A stretch of DNA of 64,000 nt from Ensifer adhaerens (GTDB lineage: Bacteria; Pseudomonadota; Alphaproteobacteria; Rhizobiales; Rhizobiaceae). The notes below the pieces were generated by a model that was not told the origin of the DNA, did no database searches, and worked only from the letters and a program-made list of their open reading frames with translations. The translations under genes were made by a program, and so were the position numbers. Below are positions 27,689 to 36,667 of the stretch, one piece after another; within the stretch, counting starts at the first letter, position 1; each line of letters opens with the position of its first letter. The stretch spans positions 62,001 through 126,000 of the forward strand of contig NZ_CP083350.1 of the NCBI RefSeq assembly GCF_020035535.1. The letters are read 5' to 3'.

Positions 27689-28684
27689 TCAAGCGAGGAA
27701 GCTTGCTAGCCGAAGGGTGGCCAGAACTGCAAATACAAACAAGGAAGCGGTCGTGACCCAAATTAATGGGCGCAGGCGAGATCGGACAATGCCAGCCTGC
27801 GTCCCGACCTGTACCAAAAGAAGACCCGCCATCGCGACGAGGCCACTTCCAACGTCGATTGGGTCTGTATGACGGAGCGCTTCGAGATTTGCAGGCGCTT
27901 CACGGATCCGAACATCGATCGGGAGCATTCCGTCTTGGTCTTTTCCGATGGCGATGTTTACTGACTTCACCGTCTGAAGAGCTTCAAGGTTGCGGCGCAA
28001 TTCTTCGACGCGTGAGGCACTGTATCGTTCGCCCGGCCGAAAAGGAACGAGGCGCTGGAGTTCGGATTGCATGCGCAGCGCACCGCTAAACTGGACAGAC
28101 CCGAAACGAGCGCGGGGACCCAAATCAACGCCGATGACGGCGGTCACCATGCCCGTGCCCTTGCGGACCCACTCCGTTTTGTAACTCTGTGCAAGCGCGA
28201 AGTCCTCCGCACTGACCGTTTGCAGAATGCGCCGCGTGAATGTCTCAGCGACAAAAGTCGTCGCGGGCTGCCCGACGAACTCTGCGATGATCGCGGCCAG
28301 CCTATCTACGACTTCACGCTCCAGTTCCGACTGTCGGATTCCCTTCAATTCGACGGATGTCACCCTGTAGAGATCACCAAGCTTCGGCCGAAGAACTGTT
28401 TTTCCGGCCTGATGCTCTTCAACGATATCTCCATCCAAGTAGCCGAAATCCGCGATCACACCTCGCAACCGCGCTTTCTCTGTCGCCAGCGCCTCTTGAC
28501 GTTTGGACGGTGTGGATTTTGCGTCAATCAGAAGCGGCAGTTGGTAAGCCTGTTGAAGCACGGTCCCCAGATGAGGCAACGATATCCCGTCGGTGTCCAG
28601 AACCACAGACTGGGCTGCAGCTGGCAAGACGGCAGCCATCCACAAGGCCCCAACGATCAGCAGCCGAGCCTTGCGTAAGCTCAT
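27689..28684 (-). CDS. TamA-like POTRA-domain protein lacking a beta-barrel
   Basis: About 331 residues. MSLRKARLLIVGALWMAAVLPAAAQ is a signal peptide. Segments resembling POTRA domains follow. The clearest is ARFGSVQFSGALRMQSELQR with FRPGERYSASRVEELRRNLE, matching the pattern in TamA/BamA, where POTRA domains bind partner proteins in the periplasm. Instead of the C-terminal outer-membrane barrel there are only about 60 residues with two hydrophobic segments (SGLVAMAGLLLVQVG and LIWVTTASLFVFAVLATLRL), so it is probably anchored in the inner membrane. An alternative ATG at 28738 has GGAG at good spacing and would add 18 residues. Its position in the polysaccharide locus suggests an envelope-spanning assembly role. 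Confidence 0.7.
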   Translation of the reverse strand: MSLRKARLLIVGALWMAAVLPAAAQSVVLDTDGISLPHLGTVLQQAYQLPLLIDAKSTPSKRQEALATEKARLRGVIADFGYLDGDIVEEHQAGKTVLRPKLGDLYRVTSVELKGIRQSELEREVVDRLAAIIAEFVGQPATTFVAETFTRRILQTVSAEDFALAQSYKTEWVRKGTGMVTAVIGVDLGPRARFGSVQFSGALRMQSELQRLVPFRPGERYSASRVEELRRNLEALQTVKSVNIAIGKDQDGMLPIDVRIREAPANLEALRHTDPIDVGSGLVAMAGLLLVQVGTQAGIVRSRLRPLIWVTTASLFVFAVLATLRLASFLA

Positions 28685-28913
28685 TCTTTCGAGTTCGCAT
28701 ACCGTTTCGAATAGATGTCTTCGCAATCGGTGAGGCATTCGCGGGCTCCAAGCATAGCCTGCCACTTCACTTTTTCGCGCCCAGTAAAGCACAAAATTGT
28801 GAGATTGCACGCCCCCCGACAGATCAATCTGAGGCATTTCATTTCCTGCTTAATCGTCCTATGCTTGCGAAAGCTATCGATAATGGACCAGAAGGAAGTG
28901 CTGGATCGACAGT

Positions 28914-30002
28914 ATGATTTCGGAGACGGCATTGACGCAACCGATCGGTCCAAACGCCTTTGGACACCTCATTCATTCCAGTGGGCCGGCTTCAGATGCC
29001 ATGTGGCTCAATCTCTATCAACACGACCGGGCGGCAGTCCCCAGCCAATCCCCGCGATGGGGACAGGCAGTCGCGGCCGCCGGCAACTACCGGTGTAACC
29101 CGCAAGACTTCCATTTCGCCGACGGCAGTCATGCCGTTCTGCCTCTGTTTACCAGGGGGGTCGCTTCTTTGCGCTACGCTTGGTCGCCGCCGCCGGCCTG
29201 GGGGTTTGGCGGGCTGCTTTCGGATGAGGAGATCTCGCCTGACAAGTTACGCTCCGTACTCGCTCATCTAGAGACATTGCCCTATGTCGGAGTGAAGGTC
29301 CGACCAAACCCTCTCAAAGAGCACGTTTGGGCAGAGGCAATGCGACCGGGCTGGGCATCCATTCCTCGCCTGGCGCATGTCATCGATCTGACCGGCGGCT
29401 TTGAAGCAGTAAAAGCGCGATTTCGGTCCAACGCAGGAACCAACATCAGACGTGCGCAAAAGTATGGCGTGGAGGTGGAAGCTGGCAACAGTGATCGATT
29501 GATCGACGAATTCCATGGCCTGCTCGAACTTTCCTTTGTGCGCTGGGCACGCAAACAGCATGAACCGGCTGCACTTGCTCGCTTCCGTGGGCTTCGCCGC
29601 GATCCTCGCTCGAAGTTCGCTACAATGGCCGCCAATCTGGGCGAGGGCTTTCGCCTCTATGTCGCCCGGCTTGGAGGCCGCCCCGTTGCTGCAATATTGG
29701 TGCTCATGCATCATCAAGCACATTATACGCGCGGCGCGATCGACGAGGGGCTCGCAGGCGAAAGCCGCGCCACGTATCTGCTTCAGGCCACGGCCATTGA
29801 AGAGGCCTGCCGGCTCGGCAGTACGCATTATCACATGGGTGAGACGGGGAATTCTGCCTCTCTCGCACAATTTAAATCTCGCTTCGGTGCAATCGCCATT
29901 CCCTATGCAGAGTATCGATATGAGCGCGTTCCGCTCGCAAGCATCGATAGTTTCGCCCGAAGTACCGTTAAACGCGTGGTAGGGTTTCGTGATGCGTCTT
30001 AG
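28914..30002 (+). CDS. FemAB/BioF2-like GNAT acyl- or aminoacyltransferase
   Basis: A 362-residue cytoplasmic protein with a C-terminal GNAT-like fold of the FemAB/BioF2 group: FRLYVARLGGRPVAAILVLM, then SRATYLLQATAIEEACRLGS and GETGNSASLAQFKSRFGA. FemAB-type proteins transfer acyl or aminoacyl groups, and relatives are standard companions of exopolysaccharide loci. It probably decorates a sugar precursor. It is a paralogue of the gene at 36668-37747, sharing the GNSASL...FK.RFGA motif. The gene overlaps the next by 11 bases. The start is supported only by a weak GGAT box; an ATG at 28999 is an alternative. Confidence 0.8.
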   Translation: MISETALTQPIGPNAFGHLIHSSGPASDAMWLNLYQHDRAAVPSQSPRWGQAVAAAGNYRCNPQDFHFADGSHAVLPLFTRGVASLRYAWSPPPAWGFGGLLSDEEISPDKLRSVLAHLETLPYVGVKVRPNPLKEHVWAEAMRPGWASIPRLAHVIDLTGGFEAVKARFRSNAGTNIRRAQKYGVEVEAGNSDRLIDEFHGLLELSFVRWARKQHEPAALARFRGLRRDPRSKFATMAANLGEGFRLYVARLGGRPVAAILVLMHHQAHYTRGAIDEGLAGESRATYLLQATAIEEACRLGSTHYHMGETGNSASLAQFKSRFGAIAIPYAEYRYERVPLASIDSFARSTVKRVVGFRDAS

Positions 30003-30834
30003 CCGATCGGTTGCCATCGCCGGCATCTTTCTGTCCATCTTTCTACCGTTTTCGGCGGCGCGCGCCGACGGGCCGGTTCCGATCGCCGAAAAGGGCTCAT
30101 GGCGACTCGTGTTCGGGGATGACTTCGACGGCCGCCAGCTTGACCGGGACAAGTGGACGACTTGTTATTGGTGGAACAAGGACGGCTGCACTAATCTCGG
30201 CAATGCCGAACTGCAATGGTACCGGCCCGAAAACGTCTCGCTTTCCGACGGCCATCTCCGCCTGACTGCCCGACGACAAAAGGCCAAGGGGATTGAAGGG
30301 CGCACATTCGATTACACCTCCGGTATCGTCACCACAGGGCGTGACTACGACGAATTGCCTCGGCCATCGCGCGTGCGGTTTCGCTATGGGCACGTCGAGG
30401 TCAAAGCCAAAGTCCCAGCGGGCAAGGGATTCTGGGCTGCGATATGGCTCCTGCCCGAGAGCCGAGAATCCCGACCGGAGATTGACCTCATGGAGGTTCT
30501 TGGAGATTCTGCCTCCACGCTGCGGATGCACTATCATTACGTCGACGCAGCCTTGGAGAAAAAAAGCGTCGGAAAGGATGTTGAGACGGCAGACTTGTCG
30601 GCGGGTTGGCACGTCTACAGCCTCACCTGGGACCCGGATAAGATCATCTGGTACCTCGACGGCAAGGAGGTTTGGCGCCAAACCGACGCCGCAGCGATAT
30701 CCAGCGAAGAGATGTATCTGCTCCTAAACTTGGCAGTTGGGGGTGAGTGGGCGGGCTCCCCGCCCAAGTCTACGAAGTTTCCCTCGCAATACCTCATCGA
30801 CTACGTACGAATCTGGCAACGGGACGACGGCTGA
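29992..30834 (+). CDS. Glycoside hydrolase family 16 (secreted beta-glucanase-like)
   Basis: A 280-residue enzyme with a signal peptide (MRLSRSVAIAGIFLSIFLPF, cleavage after ARA) and the GH16 catalytic signature EIDLMEVLG. Glu163 is the likely nucleophile, Asp165 assists and Glu168 is the acid/base. The C-terminal beta-jelly-roll strands end with YLIDYVRIWQ as in the family. It would cleave beta-1,3/1,4-linked glucans in the periplasm or outside, most likely trimming the polymer made by this locus, as ExoK does for succinoglycan. The ATG at 29992 is preferred over the GTG at 29989. Confidence 0.92.
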   Translation: MRLSRSVAIAGIFLSIFLPFSAARADGPVPIAEKGSWRLVFGDDFDGRQLDRDKWTTCYWWNKDGCTNLGNAELQWYRPENVSLSDGHLRLTARRQKAKGIEGRTFDYTSGIVTTGRDYDELPRPSRVRFRYGHVEVKAKVPAGKGFWAAIWLLPESRESRPEIDLMEVLGDSASTLRMHYHYVDAALEKKSVGKDVETADLSAGWHVYSLTWDPDKIIWYLDGKEVWRQTDAAAISSEEMYLLLNLAVGGEWAGSPPKSTKFPSQYLIDYVRIWQRDDG

Positions 30835-33356
30835 TGTTGCAACGCAAAGACCACAACACCGCCAACTTCGTGTCCCGAATTTCACGTGCGTATCCGGCAA
30901 TAGCGGCCCTCGCCCACTCGTCGCTTTTGAAAAACGGTTACGCGCTGGTCGCGAGCGCCGGGCTCACATCGGCACTTGGACTCGTTTTCTGGGGGCTGGC
31001 ATCACGCTTTTATACCCCCGAGCAAGTGGGACTGGGCGCCGCGCTTATCTCTACCATGCTGGCGCTTGGGAATATTTCGCAACTCAACATGGGCAATTTT
31101 TTGAACCGCTACCTGCCTGCCACCGGGCAGAATGGCGCTGTTCGGCTAGTGCTTTGGGCCTATACATTGGCCGCCGCTGCGGCGGCTCTTCTTTCCACGC
31201 TTGCCATTATGTTCATCTCCCGCCTCACCCCAGAGCTGGGTTTCCTGAGCGAGCAACCCGTCGCGGCTGCCGCCTTCGTGGTCGCAACGGTCGCATGGAC
31301 GCTCTTTGCCCTCCAAGACAGTGTCCTTGCGGGCTTGCGTCGCGCGACCGTTGTCCCCGTTGAAAACGCGGTGTTCGCTGTCGCCAAGCTGCTGCTGCTG
31401 ACGCTTTTTGCGGGTTCCTCCATCTTAGGCGCGGGGCTCTACGCAGCGTGGGTATTGCCACTTCCGCTCTTGTTGGCCGGCATCAATTGGTTGATTTTCT
31501 TTCGCTTTCTTCCCCAACACCGAATCAATGGTGACACCGAGAGAGCTGACCGCCGAGCACTCACCCGCTATTTTGGTTGGGACTATCTGGGGACCCTCGC
31601 TTCGATGACGGCAATGGGAACAGCGCCACTCGTGGTCCTCCACTATGGCGGCTCGGCCAATCTGGCGGTCTATTATATTTGCTGGGAGATCGTTTACGGG
31701 GTCTACCTCATCAGTCGTTCGATGGGCATCTCCCTCTTGGCAGAGATTGCATTCGACAAGACGAAGTTGCATCGGCTCGCGGTCGATGCACTAATTTATA
31801 CCATTGCACCGTTGGCGGGCGTTGTATTCTTGCTCATTCTTGCTGCACCGCTGCTCCTGTCCGTGCTTGGAATGGAAGTTTCGGCTGCAAATTCTACGCT
31901 GCTGCGGCTGCTTGCCATCTCATGCCTGCCTTGGAGCCTTGTCACGCTCATGCTTGCCGTCGCCCGTGCGACAGGTCAAACGCAGATCGTCGCGCTAGCT
32001 CAAGTGGTAACGTTGGCCATTGTGCTTGGCCTTGGCACTCCGCTTGTCGTCATCCATGGCGCGGTCGGGATGGCAGCAGCGTGGCTTGTTGCCCATAGCA
32101 TCACCGCTGCGGGCCTGTTGGCTGACCTTTCGCACCGGCTCGGGCCAGCTGGCAGGATTGATCTCACGTTGCGCTTGCTGTCGTCGCTGGCGCGGCTGTG
32201 GAGCAATCTCCGGCCCCGACGCCATTCGTCGCCGCCGCTTCAGGCGTCAATTGCAAGCTTCTGTGCTGCGACCGGGCTCGAAATGCCGGATCCGCAAACG
32301 GTGCAAGAATTCTACCGGGAGAGCGATGTGCGGACAGGCATGTTCCGTACGGCCCGCCCGCCCGCCGAACTCCTTGTCTTCAAGGCGTCGACCTCACCAG
32401 AGGGACACAGGGCGGTCACTCGACACATCAAAAGGAGCCAGGAGTTAGCCGCCAACCCCGCGCTTGCTCAACTTGATTTCGCGGTATCCACGATCGTTGC
32501 GAGCTCCATTGATTCATCGGGAGCCAGGCTCGCAGAACGCGCCCTGCCGGGCGAAGACGGACGTTCGATCTTTGCCAAGTCCGAACAGTATATTCCGGCT
32601 CTCGCCCAGTCGATAAACGCCATCCACGTCATGCACTCGCGTACAGCGGCAAAGCGGATCATCAACGACGATTGGCTAGAACGCTGGCTCGATTTTGGAG
32701 CCGAAACCGTACGCGCGTCGCGCTCACCTTTGCTGGGCGAGCCAGCACGCGCTGATGCGCTCGCCATTTTTCGACAACAGCAATACCAGTTCTGGCACGG
32801 CCGCTCCCTGTCTCTCGGCCTCGGGCACGGTGACTTCGCTCCTGGAAACTTGCTTTTTACGAACGGGCCAGGTGATGCAGATGTTCGCCTGAGCGCAGTC
32901 ATTGACTGGGAGACCGCCACCCAAGACACCCCTCCAGGCCTTGATGCCATGTTCTTGTTGCTGACGGCACGCGCAGCGCGCAGTGGTGAAGATCTGGGAT
33001 TTGTTGTCCGCCGGGTTTTGGAAACACCGCTTCTGTCGCCCGATGAATTGACAGGAATGGCACCGTTGAATGCTGCACTGGAGGAGAGCTACGGTGCCCT
33101 ATCTGACCCAGCGGTCTTGCGCGCATTGTGCGGGCTGGCCTGGTGGCATCATGTTGCAACCAATCTCACCAAATCAGCCTGCTTTGCTGACAAGGCGTTG
33201 TGGCTCGCAGTCAACATCGACCTCGTCTTGGCCTGGTACGGCGGAAAGGTGACCGCAGCACCGCACTCGCTTGCGATCGGCTGCCTCCGGCGACAAAGGA
33301 GCCGCCCAAGTGTGACGAGCTCCGAACCTGTCTCCGTTGCCACAAGGAAGGGCTAG
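30834..33356 (+). CDS. Flippase-kinase fusion: Wzx/MATE-type exporter with C-terminal phosphotransferase domain
   Basis: An 840-residue fusion. Residues 1 to about 440 contain some 12 hydrophobic segments with the pattern of polysaccharide flippases (ASRFYTPEQVGLGAALISTM). About residues 490-810 are soluble and contain LGHGDFAPGNLLF and VIDWETA, the catalytic loop (HGDxxxxN) and metal-binding Asp of the aminoglycoside/choline phosphotransferase (APH) fold. The ATG at 30834 overlaps the GH16 stop as TGATG. The flippase half would move lipid-linked oligosaccharide across the inner membrane. The kinase-like half may phosphorylate the glycan or its lipid, or sense it. Key kinase residues look intact. 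I know of no standard exopolysaccharide gene with this architecture. Confidence 0.83.
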   Translation: MLQRKDHNTANFVSRISRAYPAIAALAHSSLLKNGYALVASAGLTSALGLVFWGLASRFYTPEQVGLGAALISTMLALGNISQLNMGNFLNRYLPATGQNGAVRLVLWAYTLAAAAAALLSTLAIMFISRLTPELGFLSEQPVAAAAFVVATVAWTLFALQDSVLAGLRRATVVPVENAVFAVAKLLLLTLFAGSSILGAGLYAAWVLPLPLLLAGINWLIFFRFLPQHRINGDTERADRRALTRYFGWDYLGTLASMTAMGTAPLVVLHYGGSANLAVYYICWEIVYGVYLISRSMGISLLAEIAFDKTKLHRLAVDALIYTIAPLAGVVFLLILAAPLLLSVLGMEVSAANSTLLRLLAISCLPWSLVTLMLAVARATGQTQIVALAQVVTLAIVLGLGTPLVVIHGAVGMAAAWLVAHSITAAGLLADLSHRLGPAGRIDLTLRLLSSLARLWSNLRPRRHSSPPLQASIASFCAATGLEMPDPQTVQEFYRESDVRTGMFRTARPPAELLVFKASTSPEGHRAVTRHIKRSQELAANPALAQLDFAVSTIVASSIDSSGARLAERALPGEDGRSIFAKSEQYIPALAQSINAIHVMHSRTAAKRIINDDWLERWLDFGAETVRASRSPLLGEPARADALAIFRQQQYQFWHGRSLSLGLGHGDFAPGNLLFTNGPGDADVRLSAVIDWETATQDTPPGLDAMFLLLTARAARSGEDLGFVVRRVLETPLLSPDELTGMAPLNAALEESYGALSDPAVLRALCGLAWWHHVATNLTKSACFADKALWLAVNIDLVLAWYGGKVTAAPHSLAIGCLRRQRSRPSVTSSEPVSVATRKG

Positions 33357-33360
33357 AAGT

Positions 33361-35235
33361 ATGACCGTCCTTGCTAACGTCGAAGACATTGCCTCCAACA
33401 CAGGAGTGGAAGCAGTATCGCGACGGCCTGCCGGGCGATATGATGTGGCCCTGACCGCTATACTCTCCGCGACACTCCTTCTCTGGACGGTGTCGCTGCC
33501 TGCGATAGACCCCGACCGCATGACCGACGTCGGGTTGGTATCGGTTCTGCCACGAAGCTTTTTTCTTTCACTAACGTTGCTTGCAGCCGGTTTTGCCTGG
33601 TTGGTTTGCGGGGGACGAACGCGCGGCCCGTTGCCCATTCTCTATCTGATGACGCTGGTTATTATCCTGCACGGTACGCCGCCGATCGTGTACGGAACGT
33701 TGCGTTATTCTTGGGCCTGGAAGCATCTGGGCGTTATCGATTACATACAACGTTATGATGCCGTTGACCGAAATGCGTCATTTCTTGCAGCCTATCACAA
33801 TTGGCCTGGGCTTTTCGCGGCAACAGCTTGGCTTGCCGACCGCTTCGGCCTGAGATCAGTCGATCTCGCGCCAATTGTGAGTTTTACCCCACCTGTCCTG
33901 ACGCTCGGCCTTGTCGGAGCGTTCCTGCAAGTGGTCAAAAGACTGTCGGCGGACCGCCGCCTTCAACTGACGGCCTGCTGGTTATTCGTCGCAGCCAACT
34001 GGGTGGGCCAGGATTACTTCTCGCCCCAAGGCGTCACATTTCTTTGTTACCTCATTCTCATCGGTCTGTTTCTTGGCCCACTGCGCAAAAACGAAACAAC
34101 ATGGGCGGCGCGAAGACCTCGCTTTCTGAATGTGCTCGGCCCGCCCGCACTGCCCGGCGGCCTGCCGTCTTGGACGGGTGGTCGGTTAACCCGTGCGCTT
34201 TCGGCCCTGCTCGCCATGACACTTATTTCCGTCATCGTGGTCACGCATCAGTTGACGCCTCTCATGATTATCCTTGCCGCGGCAGCTTTAACCGTGCTCG
34301 GATGGCTTTCGCCCGCCTATCTGATCTTTGCTATCATCACTGAAGTCTTGTGGCTTCTCTGGCCCGCGGCCCCTTTCGTCTACGAACAAATATTGAGCGA
34401 ACTGGCCAGCATGGGGACCCTTGCTGAAGCGACGAGCAAGCTGGCGAACGTGGCCGACGTGAGTGCCGATCGTGCTTGGGTCGTCCTGTTCGGGCGCGCG
34501 CTGTCGGCAGGTGTCATTGTCTTTGCGCTTCTGGGCGGATTGCGCCGGCTGCTGAATGGTCACTGGGACCTCACTGCCGCAGCACTCCTGCTCTCACCAA
34601 TGCCGCTTATCGCCGTAGCGTATGGCGGAGAGTCGATTTTCCGTGTTTATCTCTTCGCATCGCCCTTCCTCGCCTTCTTCGCCGCCACAGCGTTCTTTCC
34701 GTCAGCGCGGGCGGGGACCCCGGCTTATGTCTTTGCACCACTTGCCGCTATTCTCTTACTTTCAACCGTCGGCTTCCTGTTTGCGAACAACGGCAAGGAT
34801 CGCGAGTACCGCTTTGCGCAGGATGAGGTCGCGGTGGCTGAATGGCTCTACCGTTCGGCTCCGGAAGATACACTCCTCATCGAGGGCTCGCGTAGCTACC
34901 CCTCGCAGTTCATGAACTACGAAAACTTCTACTATTTGGCGATCGCACTGGAATCCGAAGCCACTCGAAAAGAAATCATCGCCAACCCGTCCAGTGTCTT
35001 TTTGCGCTGGATGGACAATCCACGCTGGCGCGACGCCTATGTAATTTTGACGCGCAGCCAGAAGGCCTCCCTGGAGGCCAACGGGCAAATGCGGCCGGGT
35101 GACTTCGATCGCATCGAGCAAGATTTACTTATGTCGTCTCGTTTCAAGCTGGTGCGGGCATCCGCGAATGCGAAAATTTTTCGGCTCCTGCCCGCGACGG
35201 CCGATGGTAGTGCCCTTGGTAATCGGTATCACTAG
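33361..35235 (+). CDS. Polytopic membrane protein, GT-C glycosyltransferase or polysaccharide polymerase-like
   Basis: A 624-residue protein with about 12 hydrophobic segments and a soluble C-terminal part from about residue 485. The first periplasmic loop contains YIQRYDAVDRNASFLAAYHN followed by WPGLFAATAWLADRFG, an arrangement seen in GT-C transferases and O-antigen polymerase-like proteins. In a locus with a flippase but no other candidate, it is the best guess for the polymerase or a lipid-linked-sugar-dependent transferase. The ATG at 33361 is preceded by AAGGAAGGG, four bases after the flippase-kinase stop. I cannot assign a precise family. Confidence 0.72.
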   Translation: MTVLANVEDIASNTGVEAVSRRPAGRYDVALTAILSATLLLWTVSLPAIDPDRMTDVGLVSVLPRSFFLSLTLLAAGFAWLVCGGRTRGPLPILYLMTLVIILHGTPPIVYGTLRYSWAWKHLGVIDYIQRYDAVDRNASFLAAYHNWPGLFAATAWLADRFGLRSVDLAPIVSFTPPVLTLGLVGAFLQVVKRLSADRRLQLTACWLFVAANWVGQDYFSPQGVTFLCYLILIGLFLGPLRKNETTWAARRPRFLNVLGPPALPGGLPSWTGGRLTRALSALLAMTLISVIVVTHQLTPLMIILAAAALTVLGWLSPAYLIFAIITEVLWLLWPAAPFVYEQILSELASMGTLAEATSKLANVADVSADRAWVVLFGRALSAGVIVFALLGGLRRLLNGHWDLTAAALLLSPMPLIAVAYGGESIFRVYLFASPFLAFFAATAFFPSARAGTPAYVFAPLAAILLLSTVGFLFANNGKDREYRFAQDEVAVAEWLYRSAPEDTLLIEGSRSYPSQFMNYENFYYLAIALESEATRKEIIANPSSVFLRWMDNPRWRDAYVILTRSQKASLEANGQMRPGDFDRIEQDLLMSSRFKLVRASANAKIFRLLPATADGSALGNRYH

Positions 35236-35327
35236 CCGCCGGCCGGATAGGTCCCGGTCACAGCCGGCCAGTCTACTGGCGTTCGGTTCAATGGTGGGCG
35301 CTGCGATCGCCGTGACGTCACGGCAAG

Positions 35328-36266
35328 CTATCGCCGATCCGGCGCCAGCAACTGTGCCAATCCAACGCGAAGATCCGTTCGGCATCGATAGTCGAGCGCC
35401 TCTTGAAATGCCCGCACGCACCCTTGGGATCGCCTAACTTCGCCGAGCAGGCCGTCGACGTAGTCGATACCGCAACCAGATTTCGTCTCTTCGATCATTA
35501 TTCGTGCGAGATCATTAATCGACGTCTCTACACCACTGCAAACGTTCAAGACCCGGGCACCAACGGGAGGGCGCTCCACCGAGCGGATAAGCGCTTCAAC
35601 CACATCTTCGACGTAAACGAAATCGCGTGTCTGCGTGCCGTCGCCATAGATCACGATATTTTCGTCTCTGCTCAGCCTTTGCGCAAACTTGGTGATCACC
35701 CCAGAATAGGGCGACCGCGGATCCTGGCCCGGCCCGAAGACGTTGAAGAAACGAAGGCCTGTCGTCGAAATGCCGTAGACTTCATAGGCAGCGCGGGCGT
35801 GCAACTCGCATGAGAATTTGTCGGCACCGTAGGGTGACAGAGGAACGCACCTTCCCTCTTCAGAAAGCGGCAGGCTTTGGCTGGCCCCATAGACGGCGGC
35901 CGAAGAGGCATAGACAAGCGGCTGCTTGGTACCGGAATTCGCAATTGCCTCAACGAGGTTTAAGAACCCGGTTATGTTGACTGCATGAGAAGACGTTAGT
36001 TGCTGGTTGCACCTTTCGACCGAAGCGACCGCCGCCAAGTGGATACAGGCATCAACCAAGGCAAGCGCCTCACGAACGGCCTCCATATCCAGTACAGAGC
36101 CTTTGATGAAGGTGGCGGCCGGGGGTACATTGTCCTGCTTTCCTGAGCTTAGATCGTCTAGGACCACAACCTGACGACCAGTTTCCAACAATCGCCGCGC
36201 GAGATGCGCACCAATGAACCCGGCTCCGCCGGTCACCAAGATCGTTTCGAAGCCGTTTCCACTCAT
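35328..36266 (-). CDS. NAD-dependent nucleotide-sugar epimerase/dehydratase (UDP-glucose 4-epimerase-like)
   Basis: A 312-residue extended short-chain dehydrogenase. It has GGAGFIG at 13-19 for NAD binding, catalytic Tyr146 and Lys150 in YGADK, and FNVFGPGQDPRSPYSGVI in the substrate loop. The closest recognisable types are UDP-glucose/UDP-N-acetylglucosamine 4-epimerases. It would supply UDP-galactose or UDP-GalNAc for the locus. It is convergent with the polytopic protein gene and probably transcribed from its own promoter in the AT-rich gap upstream. Confidence 0.88.
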   Translation of the reverse strand: MSGNGFETILVTGGAGFIGAHLARRLLETGRQVVVLDDLSSGKQDNVPPAATFIKGSVLDMEAVREALALVDACIHLAAVASVERCNQQLTSSHAVNITGFLNLVEAIANSGTKQPLVYASSAAVYGASQSLPLSEEGRCVPLSPYGADKFSCELHARAAYEVYGISTTGLRFFNVFGPGQDPRSPYSGVITKFAQRLSRDENIVIYGDGTQTRDFVYVEDVVEALIRSVERPPVGARVLNVCSGVETSINDLARIMIEETKSGCGIDYVDGLLGEVRRSQGCVRAFQEALDYRCRTDLRVGLAQLLAPDRR

Positions 36267-36667
36267 GACATTTCGTCCCGGCTAGAGTTGTCCAGACACA
36301 ATGCAAAGCAAGAGCACACACACGAGCCAATGGAAACGGGCAGCGCCGCTGCTGGCCGCCAGGTGACCGAAACTCGTTACACGTCAGCTCAATCCTTTAT
36401 TCTCGCGGTCGTGCAGTCAAGCCACTGATGTCCGTAGGCGTTCTCCACCCGTGAGAAGACACAACGCCGGCGAGATTATGGGCAGGGGGGGCCTTTTCAT
36501 AAATTAAAACATGCGTAATATATATAATGCCTAAGTTTACCCAACCGCAAAGACTTCCGGGCTGTTAGTTTATTCGCTGGCCGTTCCTCTACGTCAGACC
36601 TCGCATCAGATATTTGAATTATTTGAATTTCTCGATCTTAAGAGTCCAATTTTCTTGTGTAGGGCCA
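36267..36667. other. Gene-free divergent promoter region
   Basis: About 400 bases between the epimerase and the second FemAB-like gene, with an AT-rich segment around 36495-36545 that contains a TATAAT (36523-36528) on the plus strand. It lacks a well-spaced -35 box, so I do not call a promoter. No protein gene is seen. Confidence 0.45.

Noticed and set aside
35241..35269. GGCCGG...CCGGCC hairpin between convergent genes
   Set aside because: The loop is 17 bases and there is no U-tract; pairing in such GC-rich sequence is likely by chance.
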